Of a stretch of 64,000 bases of DNA, positions 44,090 to 55,466 are shown one piece after another. The stretch lies in assembly GCA_036924085.1 (NCBI GenBank), contig JAVGWX010000007.1, positions 97,362,641 through 97,426,640 of the forward strand, in the 5' to 3' direction. The notes under the pieces were generated by a model. It had not been told where the DNA came from and did no database searches. It worked only from the letters and a program-made list of their open reading frames with translations. Position numbers and translations under genes: made by a program. Position 1 is the stretch's first letter. Each line of letters begins with the position of its first letter. The stretch comes from Ariolimax columbianus. Lineage: Eukaryota > Mollusca > Gastropoda > Stylommatophora > Arionidae.

Positions 44090-44520
44090 TCCAATCAGAC
44101 AAGGTTGCTTGATCCCAGCCATAAGCTGCTTGAATCTGTGTCTGTCCTTCGCCTTGGAGTACCATGATGGTACAAAGGCATGGTGCAGATCATCGCTCCA
44201 TCTCATTGGGGGGTGGCTATGTTGGTGGTTGTAGTTGTATGGCCATCAGAACGACACCCTCCTCATCCATATGTCTTCAGTCATGCGGACCACATGGCCA
44301 ACCCATCTATACTTTCACATTGATGCAGAGTTGACGACATCCCGGAACTCAGTTTTGAACTCACCTCAGATATTTAGGATTCTTCACTCCATTACTCTCA
44401 CAGTAATACAGAGCTTCTCTGCGTTGATTTGTGCAGACTCAAAACCTCACACCCATATACCATTATTGGGGCAACCATAATATTGAAGGTGTGAGCCCTG
44501 GCTTTTACGTCTGTCTTCTA
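44090..44520 (-). pseudogene. RTE-like LINE C-terminal relic
   Basis: Minus-strand frame with EFRDVVNSA, then KYRWVGHVVRMTEDIW and RWSDDLHHAFVPSWY: the post-RT tail of an RTE-type LINE (RW-x-GHV-x-RM). Further on, TTGAAGGTGTGAGCC corresponds to the relic at 3550 in reverse. Several stops and frame changes. Confidence 0.75.
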
Positions 44521-45341
44521 CTTGAGTTTCGGTTTACCTTCTCAACTGAACCATTTAGTAACATGATTAACTTAGGCCAGTGGAAGTTTGAGAATCTTTA
44601 TACCCCTGACCAGTTTATAGGTAGAAGATGACTTGTATTAGCTGGTGCTTGTAATGGAGACCATATACAATTACTTGTCCTGGAAGTAGGGACAGTATAG
44701 TCTGTACTAGTCTGTTTGTTTGTCATTCCCTGTCAAGTATGAGTTACGTTGTGTGCAACATTTTACATTTACTGCGACGTCTGAGCTTTCCGTCTGGCAC
44801 ATCTACTTTTTGAAATATTTTTCTGTTTTGGGATTAACTCTCCCTAGACTTTGACTGTCTTCTACTTACCTGCAAAGCAACAAGTGATTTGTTGGAGTCA
44901 AGATTATTCTTTCTCCTAGACATGCTGCCTTCCAGGCTAACCAAGTTTCATCTATAAGGGTTGTCTTAAGTTGTTTTTAATAGCTTTTGATTGACAGACA
45001 TCTCATCTGTAAGGTAGGAGCTTGTGTGACCCTCTGTCAGTTTTCAACCAAAGAATGCAGGACAAAATAAACTGACCAGTCTATTGGATGAACCATTTCA
45101 CCAATTTTGCTTGTACTGGCCATGCAGAGAATTCTCAGGAATTCATTGCTTCTGTCGAATAAAAACCAGATCAGATGATGTCTATATCACATTGTATTGC
45201 AACGCCTCTACACTTTTGTATCTCTGATTTGAGCCCCCTCCCACTCAACCACACTATTAGTTTCTTTGCAGTTATGTTAGTAAATGACGCCACATTTTTT
45301 GTCTAACCAATACTGTAATACTCTTCTTGTTGTGTGTGCAG
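44521..45341. other. intron 18 3' part, nothing recognised
   Basis: No repeats or coding similarity. Intron 18 is one of the few long introns without a minisatellite. Confidence 0.45.
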
Positions 45342-45511
45342 ATGCTCGAACTTTGCTAGGTCTTGCAACTGGAGCTGAGCTTGATCCGCTATTGATTGAG
45401 GAAGAAGTCGATGATGTTCCTACCACCGCCACTGAGTATACATCTCACCGCCAGGCTGGCCAGCTGCCTCATCATGAAACAACTGGCATGGATGATGACA
45501 ACCTGGACAAT
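45342..45511 (+). CDS. RALGAPA1: RalGAP alpha exon 19
   Basis: Acceptor TTGTGTGTGCAG, donor GACAAT|gtgagc, phases 1 to 0; the first codon (Asn) is shared with exon 18. It reads LLGLATGAELDPLLIEEEVDD and a His/Asp-rich end, HHETTGMDDDNLDN. The sequence itself is poorly conserved, as expected for the loop between the R-I-I-V-R-D block and the T-S-P-E-C-L block. Phase agreement on both sides supports it. Confidence 0.85.
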
Positions 45512-45929
45512 GTGAGCACTTAATAATGGCTGCCTGATCTAAACACAGTTGTTGGAATTAGTCAAGACATAGATATGAGGCCTTTCATGCAACCAGTATA
45601 AGTCCATCACAAATCAGAAGACTTGTAGAAAAATATATGCAAATAACTAAGTTCCTCTTCTATCAATGATGTGAATCACCATTAGGCTGGCTTATTGCTA
45701 TCATTTTAGTTTTTATGGTTGTCTTGCCCTAGTCGTAATGGTTATATTAATCTTTTAATGGCAAAGTCTTTTGTGGCACAGATTTGTGCGCCCCCAACAA
45801 TAGAAAAGAGATTTTAGAATTGAATCGTGATCCTCCAGTCGATGAAAGAACGTTACTGCAAGGAAGAGGTGAGTGAGTTAAGGAAGGTAGTCAGTCAACA
45901 GACCCTAGCAAATTGTTGTAATCATTGTC
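45512..45929. other. intron 19 5' part, nothing recognised
   Basis: AT-rich sequence without feature. Confidence 0.45.
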
Positions 45930-46435
45930 GCTGTTAGACTTTATATTATTATGATATGATAATAGAAAGCTGATTATTATGATATGATAGTAGAAAGCTG
46001 ATTATTATGAGATGTTAGTAGAAAGCTGATTATTATATGATATGATAGTAGAAAGCTGATTATTATGATATGATAGTAGAAAGCTGATTATTATGATATG
46101 ATAATAGAAAGCTGATTATTATGATATGATAGTAGAAAGCTGATTATTTTGATATGATAGTAGAAAGCTGATTATTATGATATGATAGTAGAAAGCTGAT
46201 TATTATGATATGATAGTAGAAAGCTGATTATTATGATATGATAGTAGAAAGCTGATTATTATGATATGATAGTAGAAAGCTGATTATTATGAGATGATAG
46301 TAGAAAGCTGATTATTATGAGATGTTAGTAGAAAGCTGATTATTATGAGATGTTAGTAGAAAGCTGATTATTATGAGATGTTAGTAGAAAGCTGATTATT
46401 ATGAGATGTTTGTAGAAAGCTGATTATTAGATGTT
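45930..46435. repeat. 28-bp minisatellite in intron 19
   Basis: About 17 units of GATATGATAGTAGAAAGCTG, ATTATTAT. The left units carry GATATGATAG, the right ones GAGATGTTAG, so the array is polar. A few diverged units recur at 46725-46850. Confidence 0.95.
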
Positions 46436-46439
46436 TGGT

Positions 46440-46725
46440 TGTTGTTGGTCAATGTCTACAATGAACAATGAGTAAAATTACTCTTTCGTGCGTCCTGAAA
46501 AGAACATTAAGTATCAGGTTGCAGTCGCTTTCCTCACATACTGAGCATGCTGATGAAGGTGGACTGAGGTCACTCACTACTACAGGGATTACGTCGCCCC
46601 CCTCACTTCGTTAGCCAGGCTGCCATGGAAACATCCCATTTCCAGGGAGACCTACCCACATTGTGAGGTGGGAATCTTGGCCAATACATTTGAGCTGACC
46701 AGACGTTAGTCTCCTTTCCTTAGAG
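46440..46725. mobile_element. SINE family B, copy
   Basis: AGTAAAATTACTCTTTCGTG, GTCCTGAAAAGAACATTAAG, CCCCTCACTTCGTTAGCCAG, CCATTTCCAGGGAG and GACCAGACGTTAGTCTCC are in the same order as at 47140-47575. Confidence 0.75.
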
Positions 46726-47139
46726 ATATTTGGTAGAAATCTGCTATGAGATGCTTGGTAGAAATGATTATTATGAGATGTTTAGTAGAAAACTGGATAT
46801 TATGAGATGTTTGGTTGAAAGCTGATGATATTTTATAAGATTTTAAGTTTAAAGGCTGATAAGGTACAATGTTTTTGGGTAGAAATATAACTTGTATTGC
46901 TCTGCCTACAGTGCATAGACATAAGTGGCCTGTTCCTTGACAGGGTAGTTAATCTTGTGTGAGTCTGAACCTTCGTCTCCAGTCATATAGTCTAGTCACA
47001 ACCCTGTCATCTATTGTGTAGTCTTTGCACAAAGTGACAAGAGGACAATTGGATTGTTCATGCCTGCTAAAGTTTTCCTCTTGCGGTCATACTGGCACCG
47101 GAGTCTGGGCTGCTTGTATTGGCCAGCTCTTTCCTGATC

Positions 47140-47575
47140 AGTTGTTGTTTGTTTGCGAATGCCCACAATGAGTAGGTTACTCTTTTGTGAGTTCTGAAAA
47201 GGACGTTAAGTGGCGGGTTGCAGTAGCTTTCCTCACGTCCCGAGCGTGCTGATGAAGGTGGACCAGGTCCTCCAGGCACTTGTGCTATGCTTGGCTTCCT
47301 CTGCATGTCACTTACTACTACAGGCAATCACATCGATCCCTCACCTTGTTAGCCAGGCTGCCATGAAAACAGCCGTTTCCAGGGAAGGCTGCCATGTAAA
47401 CAGCCCATTTCCAGGGAGGGCTACCAGGAAGCCGAGGTGAGGGTCTTGGCCAGTATGTTTTACCTGACCCAGACTAACATGTCTGTTCAGTATATTTTAC
47501 CTGACCAGACGTTAGTTTTCCTTCCCCGTTAGTATTCCTGATCAGTGGACCAGGCTTGAGCAGGGTCATTGGTTT
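47140..47575. mobile_element. SINE family B, second copy
   Basis: Same blocks and orientation as the copy 700 bp upstream, with GCTGCCATG-AAACAGCC-TTTCCAGGG doubled inside and a duplicated TTTTACCTGACC near its end. Confidence 0.78.
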
Positions 47576-48028
47576 CACTAATATTGTCTTGATGCTACAC
47601 GGCTCCCTCTGTTTCCATTACCCTGTTGTTGTTGCCCCTTGCGTAAATTTAAACCCTGCATTAATGAGAAAACCGTAACAGGGTATTCTGCATGGCATCT
47701 CCATGAGAACGAGCTGTGTATACACATTTGTAGTTCAACTGTCAGCCTCGCAAGTATAGTTGACAAAGTCACAGTGATCTATAGCAGTCAATGACATTGA
47801 CCTCGACGTCAGTGAACACGATGTGAAGCATTGGGTAGGATCAAATATAGTGTTCTAAATAACTAGAACACCGCATAATGAGCAAGTTGGTGAATTCCTA
47901 TGTACAAATCCATTTTTATAATATGGTCATTGAGTGATGGTATGGCATAAAAATACTGTGTGATACTGCTCGTGTGACGAAATCAGAACTGGTCGTTCTT
48001 TATGCTTTCACACATAGACCTTAATCTT
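47576..48028. other. intron 19, nothing recognised
   Basis: No repeats or coding similarity between SINE B and the LINE target site. Confidence 0.4.
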
Positions 48029-48040
48029 AAATCTGCGTTG

Positions 48041-49204
48041 CACTAACAACACCAAAGCCTATCCCTACTGTACGCAAACCTACCTGGAGGCAGCATATAT
48101 TTCCAGAGGTGGTAGAAAATATACCAGGTATTGGAAACAAGAACAGCCAGACTGAAAAAGAAAGAAGAGACATAACCCTGAGGTACATAACGAAAAAATA
48201 CCCAAGCATGAACTGGACCCATGCATACACCCATCCCTACTGTACGCAAACCATTCCTGGAGGCAGCACATATTTCCAGAGGTGGTAGAAAATATACCAG
48301 GTATTGGAAACAAGAACAGCCAGACTGAAAAAGAAGAGACATAACCCTGAGGTACATAACGAAAAACTACCTAAGCATGGACTGGACCCATGCATACACC
48401 GACGGCTCTGTAACAAACACAACACAGAACGGAGGGGCAGGGGTATTCCTGAGCCTACCAAATGGCAGAAAAACAACACTATCAGTGGCAACTGGAAAAT
48501 ACTCAAGCAATTTCAGAGCGGAGGCACTGAGGGCTGCAGTAGAAGATATGGTGACATGCAAAAGAAATGAAAGCAATATAGTCCTGTTTACAGATGCCCT
48601 GGCCGTAGTCACAGCACTAAAAAGCCAGAAAAATACTTAACTTAATGATTTAAGAGCAGTACTCTGTCAACTATGCCAGCAGTCCGCACCAAAAAGAGTA
48701 GCGGTACAGTGGGTTCCATCCCACTGTAACATCCAAGGCAATGAGGAGGCAGACAGACTGGCAAAAGAAGGTGCAAGACTACCACAACCAGATACTAGTG
48801 TGACATACGAAGAGTCAAAAAGGCTTATTAGAGCTAGATACATGACCAAATGGGAAACAGAACATATTGGCTACACAAAAAACGATGCCTATTACCAGTT
48901 GAACAGAAGAGAGCAGGTCATGGTCTTCAGACTTCGCACTGGCCACAATAGACTGAGGTACCACCTATTCAATAAATTGAAGATAGGTGGCACTGACAAA
49001 TGCACATGCGGTACTGGGAAAATGACCGCTGAACATCTGCTGCAAAACTGCCCGACATACGAGGATCAGAGAAAGCAGATGTGGCCATCACCAGTGGCAA
49101 CACTAGACAAGCTCTATGGCAGTGTCGACAGCCTCAGGATGACCTCTGCTTTTTTCGAAAAAATAAAGGTTGACGTCTGACAGCGAACGAAGAAGAAGAA
49201 GAAG
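48041..49204 (+). mobile_element. RNase H LINE copy 3, 5'-truncated, with TSD
   Basis: Plus-strand relative of the copies at 15.4 and 30.8 kb. From 48377 one frame runs to 49180 with a single stop at 48638 (TAA where copies 1 and 2 have a Glu codon). It keeps YTDGS, LLFTDALAVV-like (here VLFTDALAVV), NEEADRLAKEGA and EHLLQNCPTYE. One of the C-P-C cysteine contexts has changed to C-T-C. The 5' part carries a 172-bp tandem duplication (48061 and 48233). A (GAA)n tail ends the copy. AAATCTGCGTTG at 48029-48040 and 49205-49216 is the target-site duplication. Confidence 0.94.
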
Positions 49205-49329
49205 AAATCTGCGTTGTAATCACTCTAGAGTAAATAGATATTTATTCTGAAAGATAAGTGACTGAAGAAGTCTTAGGTTGATAGAGGCACTGTAATCAGC
49301 TCATACTATGTAGATATGGGCTGAATACT

Positions 49330-51540
49330 GAAGGTCTTGCTAGCTCACAGTACAGACGCATGAGGCAGATAGCTCACAGTACAGACTCATGAGGCAGATA
49401 GCTCACAGTACAAACTCATGAGGCAGATAGCTCACAGTACAGACTCATGAGACAGATAGCTCACAGTACACTCAAGAGGCAGATAGCTCACAGTACAGAC
49501 TCATGAGACAGATAGCTCACAGTACACTCAAGAGGCAGATAGCTCACAGTACACTCAAGAGGCAGATAGCTCACAGTACAGTCTCATGAGGCAGATAGCT
49601 CACAGTACAGACTCATGAGGCAGATAGCTCACAGTACACTCAAGAGACAGATAGCTCACAGTACAGACTCATGAGACAGATAGCTCACAGTACACTCAAG
49701 AGGCAGATAGCTCACAGTACAGACTCATGTGACAGATAGCTCACAGTACACTCAAGAGGCAGATAGCTCACAGTACAGACTCATGAGGCAGATAGCTTAC
49801 AGTACACTCAAGAGGCAGATAGCTCACAGTACACTCAAGAGACAGATAGCTTACAGTACACTCAAGAGACAGATAGCTCACAGTACAGACTCATGAGGCA
49901 GATAGCTCACAGTACACTCAAGAGACAGATAGCTCACAGTACACTCAAGAGGCAGATAGCTCACAGTACAGACTCATGAGGCAGATAGCTTACAGTACAC
50001 TCAAGAGGCAGATAGCTCACAGTACACTCAAGAGACAGATAGCTCACAGTACACTCAAGAGACAGATAGCTCACAGTACAGACTCATGAGGCAGATAGCT
50101 CACAGTACAGACTCATGAGGCAGATAGCTCACAGTACAGAATCATGAGGCAGATAGCTCACAGTACAGACTCATGAGGCAGATAGCTCACAGTACAGACT
50201 CATGAGGCAGATAGCTCACAATACAGACTCATGAGGCAGATAGCTCACAGTACAGACTCATGAGGCAGATAGCTCACAGTACACTCAAGAGGCAGATAGC
50301 TCACAGTACAGTCTCATGAGGCAGATAGCTCACAGTACAGACTCATGAGGCAGATAGCTCACAGTACACTCAAGAGACAGATAGCTCACAGTACAGACTC
50401 ATGAGACAGATAGCTCACAGTACACTCAAGAGGCAGATAGCTCACAGTACAGACTCATGTGACAGATAGCTCACAGTACACTCAAGAGGCAGATAGCTCA
50501 CAGTACAGACTCATGAGGCAGATAGCTTACAGTACACTCAAGAGGCAGATAGCTCACAGTACACTCAAGAGACAGATAGCTTACAGTACACTCAAGAGAC
50601 AGATAGCTCACAGTACAGACTCATGAGGCAGATAGCTCACAGTACACTCAAGAGACAGATAGCTCACAGTACACTCAAGAGGCAGATAGCTCACAGTACA
50701 GACTCATGAGGCAGATAGCTTACAGTACACTCAAGAGGCAGATAGCTCACAGTACACTCAAGAGACAGATAGCTCACAGTACACTCAAGAGACAGATAGC
50801 TCACAGTACAGACTCATGAGGCAGATAGCTCACAGTACAGACTCATGAGGCAGATAGCTCACAGTACAGAATCATGAGGCAGATAGCTCACAGTACAGAC
50901 TCATGAGGCAGATAGCTCACAGTACAGACTCATGAGGCAGATAGCTCACAATACAGACTCATGAGGCAGATAGCTCACAGTACAGACTCATGAGGCAGAT
51001 AGCTCACAGTACACTCATGAGGCAGATAGCTCACAGTACACTCATGAGGCAGATAGCTCACAGTACAGACTCATGAGGCAGATAGCTCACAATACAGACT
51101 CATGAGGCAGATAGCTCACAGTACAGACTCATGAGGCAGATAGCTCACAGTACACTCATGAGGCAGATAGCTCACAGTACACTCATGAGGCAGATAGCTC
51201 ACAGTACAGACTCAAGCAGATAGCTCACAGTACAGACTCAAGAGGCAGATAGCTCACAGTACAGACTCAAGAGGCAGATAGCTTACAGTACAGACTCAAG
51301 AGGCAGATAGCTTACAGTACATATGTATGAGGCAGATAGCTTACAGTACATATGTATGAGGCAGATAGCTTACAGTACAATCAGAAAGCTTACAGTACAA
51401 ATGTAAGAGACTGATGGCTTACAGTACAGATGTAAGAGACAGATGGCTTACAGTACAGATGTAAGAGATAGATGACTTACAGTACAGATGTAAGAGACTG
51501 TTTGCTTACAGTATTGATGTAAGAGACGGATGGCTTGTTT
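49330..51540. repeat. 2.2-kb minisatellite of 29/27-bp units before exon 20
   Basis: About 78 units: AGATAGCTCACAGTACAGAC, TCATGAGGC (29 bp) and AGATAGCTCACAGTACACTC, AAGAGGC (27 bp). A 730-bp block is present twice in tandem (49532-50286 against 50262-51016) with no difference in the lines compared. Towards the exon the units become GATGTAAGAGACAGATGGCT, TACAGTACA, which resembles the exon 20 boundary. Confidence 0.97.
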
Positions 51541-51563
51541 TACTTTATTTATTACATTTACAG

Positions 51564-51745
51564 ATGCTGGCTTACATTGGCGAGACTAGTCCAGAGTGCC
51601 TTCTGAGACCAGGTCGACCTCTCAATATAGCTGCTCGTCTACCAGATGACATAACTGAGTCAGCAGAAGTTGCCCTCAGCAAGCTATTTCAAGAACAAAA
51701 CCAGGCAGAGAATGAGCATGGTCGGACACACAAGATGGACATCAG
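51564..51745 (+). CDS. RALGAPA1: RalGAP alpha exon 20 (last in window)
   Basis: Acceptor TTATTACATTTACAG, donor GACATCAG|gtaacg, phases 0 to 2. YIGETSPECLLRPGRPLNI matches the conserved Y-x-G-x-T-S-P-E-C-L-x-R-x-G-x-x-L-N-I block, which in the family lies about 90 residues before the GAP domain. The rest is a charged helix rich in Gln, Glu and His. The next exon must begin with one base completing an Arg/Ser codon; I found no candidate before 64000. Confidence 0.97.
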
Positions 51746-52019
51746 GTAACGCAGACACATGCTGTACATAATATTATCTACACTAACTTTTACAAGCTGC
51801 AGGTTTTTAATGACGTAAACTTGTGCTGTGTGGGGTAGATTTAAATTTAAATGTTTGAGTTCGGTTGAGCAATCATTCCCTAATGGCTGCCATGTGATGA
51901 GCAGCAGATTTGAACTCTCGGTGTTGGCTTGGAATTGAATATATGCCTAGTGTTAAAATGCTGTAAACAGCAACAACAAATTTCATTAGGAAAATCCAAG
52001 GGTAGAATATTGTTAAATA

Positions 52020-52620
52020 GGTGAGTGTTACAAATGTAGCTTTATTATTAAGTGTCAATGTGGGTATAGATGGGTGTTACAAATGTAGCTTATTGTGTCA
52101 AGGTGGGAATAGATGGGTGTTACAAATGTAGCTTATTGTGTCAAGGTGGGAATAGATGGGTGTTACAAATGCAGCTTATTGTGTCAAGGTGGGAATAGAT
52201 GGGTGTTACAAATGTAGCTTATTGTGTCAAGGTGGGAATAGATGGGTGTTACAAATGTAGCTTATTGTGTCAAGGTGGGAATAGATGGGTGTTACAAATG
52301 TAGCTTTATTATTAAGTGTCAAGGTGGGTATAGTTGGGTGTTACAAATGTAGCTTATTGTGTCAAGGTGGGAATAGATGGGTGTTACAAATGCAGCTTAT
52401 TGTGTCAAGGTGGGAATAGATGGGTGTTACAAATGTAGCTTATTGTGTCAAGGTGGGAATAGATGGGTGTTACAAATGTAGCTTATTGTGTCAAGGTGGG
52501 AATAGATGGGTGTTACAAATGTAGCTTTATTATTAAGTGTCAAGGTGGGTATAGATGGGTGTTACAAATGTAGCTTATTGTGTCAAGGTGGGAATAGATG
52601 GGTGTTACAAATGTAAGTGT
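52020..52620. repeat. 43-bp minisatellite in intron 20
   Basis: About 13.5 units of GTGTTACAAATGTAGCTTAT, TGTGTCAAGGTGGGAATAGA, TGG. A longer variant with TTATTATTAAGTGTC recurs about every five to six units, giving a higher-order period of roughly 240 bp. Confidence 0.95.
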
Positions 52621-53248
52621 TGCTTTGTATGCTTCTGATACAGACACAAAAATGGATTAGACACAAATTTAATTAAACAAACATTGATAATAGTTACTTT
52701 CCCTTAAAACACATTCAGACAAACTATGGTCAGTTCTCCATAATTTTGCAGATTTATGTCGTTTTGTCCACCTCAAGTACTGTAACTACAAGTGTCAAAA
52801 TTGTATTCAAAGTAAAATATTTTAATATTTTACAAATTGAGTACACAATTACAACGTAAATATCATAATACACATAATTAAACTATTATCTGTGACATGA
52901 AGTATTCATAATAAAGATTATATGTTAGTAGGGAGCATTAAATGGCATTAATGTAGAAGTGGATATTTGAGAGAAAACCAAGTTGTTTTTTGTATTCACT
53001 ATGCTGTGTATATTTCGGCATTAGTCCATCAATTTCATTACTACATGCCTTTCTTCTGTATCCCAGTCAGTCTGTCTCAGATGTGTGTTGAGTATCCAAA
53101 ACTAATCCAGATGCATGATCATTGGTCTGAGCAAATAATAAATTATTTCTTGCGTCTTGAAGCCCGACTTTCCTTGCACTAGATGTGTATTCTTTTAAGC
53201 GTAACAACGTTCTAAAATGTCTACATATCGGAAATAACTACAGTTATC
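52621..53248. other. intron 20, nothing recognised
   Basis: AT-rich sequence; no repeats or coding similarity. Confidence 0.45.
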
Positions 53249-53275
53249 CTTTGCGACTCGGGAGTCAATGCAAAG
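53249..53275. other. nested hairpin in a CpG-rich patch
   Basis: CTTTGC at 53249 pairs with GCAAAG at 53270, and inside it GACTC pairs with GAGTC around a GG loop. The next 80 bases are rich in CpG (GCGACGACGCC, GCGGCGGTCGCCGATAG), unlike the rest of the window. It could be the end of an unrecognised DNA transposon; function unknown. Confidence 0.5.
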
Positions 53276-54304
53276 CGACGACGCCATTTTTATCGTGAAG
53301 CGGCGGTCGCCGATAGTTGGCTGATGTTATCCGTGCATAGCGATGGCGGTTTTAATCAAACTTAAAATAGAACTGCTACGTAGTAATAGTCTAAACAATA
53401 CTGATCTTTTGATTGTGGAGAGTTCCTTCTTCCGTAATGTACGATTAGATACCAACAATGGCGATCGTGGAATTAGTTTTAGGCGTTTGAAAATTATTTC
53501 TTCTGTTTTTCGCTTGGATTTGAAGATTCACCAATTGTTGAGAATGGGGGAGTCAAGTTTCTGCAACGGATTTTTTTGGTGGTTGATCTGTTTATGTTGT
53601 TAATTTAGATAAATAATTATGTTTATAGTCAAAGTGAGAGACATAACCATTACGGCAAACATCGGTAATCCGTTGTCAGAGATTTTTTTTTCCAACCAAG
53701 GGATGCTGAAAGCGGGAGAGTCTAAGTGTGCTGTTTTTTCAACACTATCATCACGTGTTGCTGTTTTTTTTCAACACTATCACCTTAATTTTGTTTAATC
53801 TCATAAACTAACAAACACAACAACAAAACAATAACACCAACAAATTCTTTATTCATTTATTTTTCTACTCACAAACAAATCATATCATTAGACCATCAAA
53901 TAAAAGTAGCAAACATAATTAAACGACGTGACTTATAATGCCACTGCATGGAAAATTCTGTCCATTTTGTATGAAGAGTGAATTGATATTCAACGAACCA
54001 AATGACAAAATGTTGGCACATATGTCATTAGTTTTAGCTGTCGCAATATATGTTATACAGGTAGTTGTATCCAGTGTAAAGAGCTGTAAAGGATTAACAG
54101 AACTCAATTTAAGAATTAGTAATATGAAAAGAGAAAAACAAAATTAAGAAATGGGCTTTCATAATTGCAATAAGAAATCAGAATACTTTGTCAATGTATG
54201 AATGCATTTATTTGTTTCTGATATTCTTTTACCTCTGTTGCATTTCACAATTAATTTTAAAATGACCAAATACAATGTACCAAATTAATAGTACAAATTC
54301 TGAT
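53276..54304. other. unclassified stretch with two open frames
   Basis: Frames at 53343-53603 (86 codons) and 53938-54147 (69 codons, GKFCPFCMKSELIF start) have no domain I recognise. The paired Cys in CPFC are suggestive but not enough for a call. Poly(T) and CAACAA-rich stretches lie between them. Confidence 0.3.
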
Positions 54305-55240
54305 GTCTCAGTGCTGCACCATATTTTGGTCCTAGTCACATCACAGTTAGTGCTGCACCATAGTTTGGTACTAGTCACACATCTTAGTCAGTGCTGCACC
54401 ATAGTTTGGTATTAGTCACACATCTTAGTCAGTGCTGCACCATAGTTTGGTATTAGTCACACATCTTAGTCAGTGTTGCACCATAGTTTGGTACTAGTCA
54501 CACATCTTAGTCAGTGCTGTACCATAGTTTGAAACTAGTCCCACATCTTAGTTAGTGCTGCACCATATTTTGGTACTAGTCACAATCACAGTTAGTGCTG
54601 CACCATATTTTGGTACTAGTCACATCTCAGTTCTGCACTATATTTTGGTACTAGTCACAATCTCAGTTAGTGCTGCACCATATTTTGGTACTAGTCACAA
54701 TCACAGTTAGTGCTGCACCATATTTTGGTACTAGTCACGTCTCAGTTCTGCACTATATTTTGGTACTAGTCACAATCTCAGTTAGTGCTGCACCATATTT
54801 TGGTACTAGTCACAATCACAATTAGTGCTGCACCATATTTTGGTACTAGTCACGTCTCAGTTCTGCACTAAATTTTGGTACTAGTCACAATCTCAGTTAG
54901 TGCTGCACCATATTTTGGTACTAGTCACAATCACAGTTAGTGCTGCACCATATTTTGGTACTAGTCACAATCACAGTTAGTCTGCACTATATTTTTGTAC
55001 TAGTCACAATCTCAGTTAGTGCTGCACCGTAATTTTTGTACTAGTCACAATCTCAGTTAGTGCTGCTACATATTTTGGTACTAGTCACAATCACAGTTAG
55101 TGCTGCACCATATTTTGGTACTAGTCACGTCTCAGTTCTGCACTATATTTTGGTACTAGTCACAATCTCAGTGCTGCACCATATTTTGGTACTAGTCACA
55201 ATCTCAGTGCTGCACCATATTTTGGTACTAGTCACTTTTT
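54305..55240. repeat. 40-bp minisatellite in intron 20
   Basis: About 24 units of CAGTTAGTGCTGCACCATAT, TTTGGTACTAGTCACAATCT. Left units read ATAGTTTGGTATTAGTCACA, CATCTTAGT instead, so the array changes type from left to right. Confidence 0.95.
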
Positions 55241-55466
55241 AGTCAGCTTAGTTTCTTGTAATTATTTAACTGAAACATTGATCTCTCTGCAAGCAAAAAT
55301 AGTTGTCTTATTACATTGCCATTTTATTTCCAGTGATGTTATTGTGTGCACTGTTATTGATTTCAAAGATTTAATTTTGAACACACAAACACTATACAAT
55401 GACAACTTTCAAGTCAAAGCTGAATGTACCTACAGGAGTATATAACCTAACTTGTCTTTATACTGG

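Larger units (their letters stand above)
1503..51745 (+). other. RALGAPA1: RalGAP alpha-subunit gene, central part, 20 exons
   Basis: This is the overall span of the only host gene I can support. The exons were found by peptide similarity to the animal RalGAP alpha family and by AG/GT splice signals. All nineteen joins keep the reading frame, giving 2995 coding bases. Family knowledge: the alpha subunit pairs with RALGAPB and switches off RalA/RalB by GTP hydrolysis through a C-terminal Rap/Ran-GAP domain. The part seen here is the long helical-repeat middle region and the linker before that domain. Neither the start codon nor the GAP domain is in the window. Whether the copy is closer to vertebrate RALGAPA1 or RALGAPA2 cannot be decided; many invertebrates have one gene. 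Introns run from about 130 bp to over 6 kb, and most contain a minisatellite. Confidence 0.9.

Noticed and set aside
53938..54147. Small Cys-containing protein gene
   Set aside because: 69 codons without a recognised domain, second copy or promoter evidence; mentioned only as an open frame.
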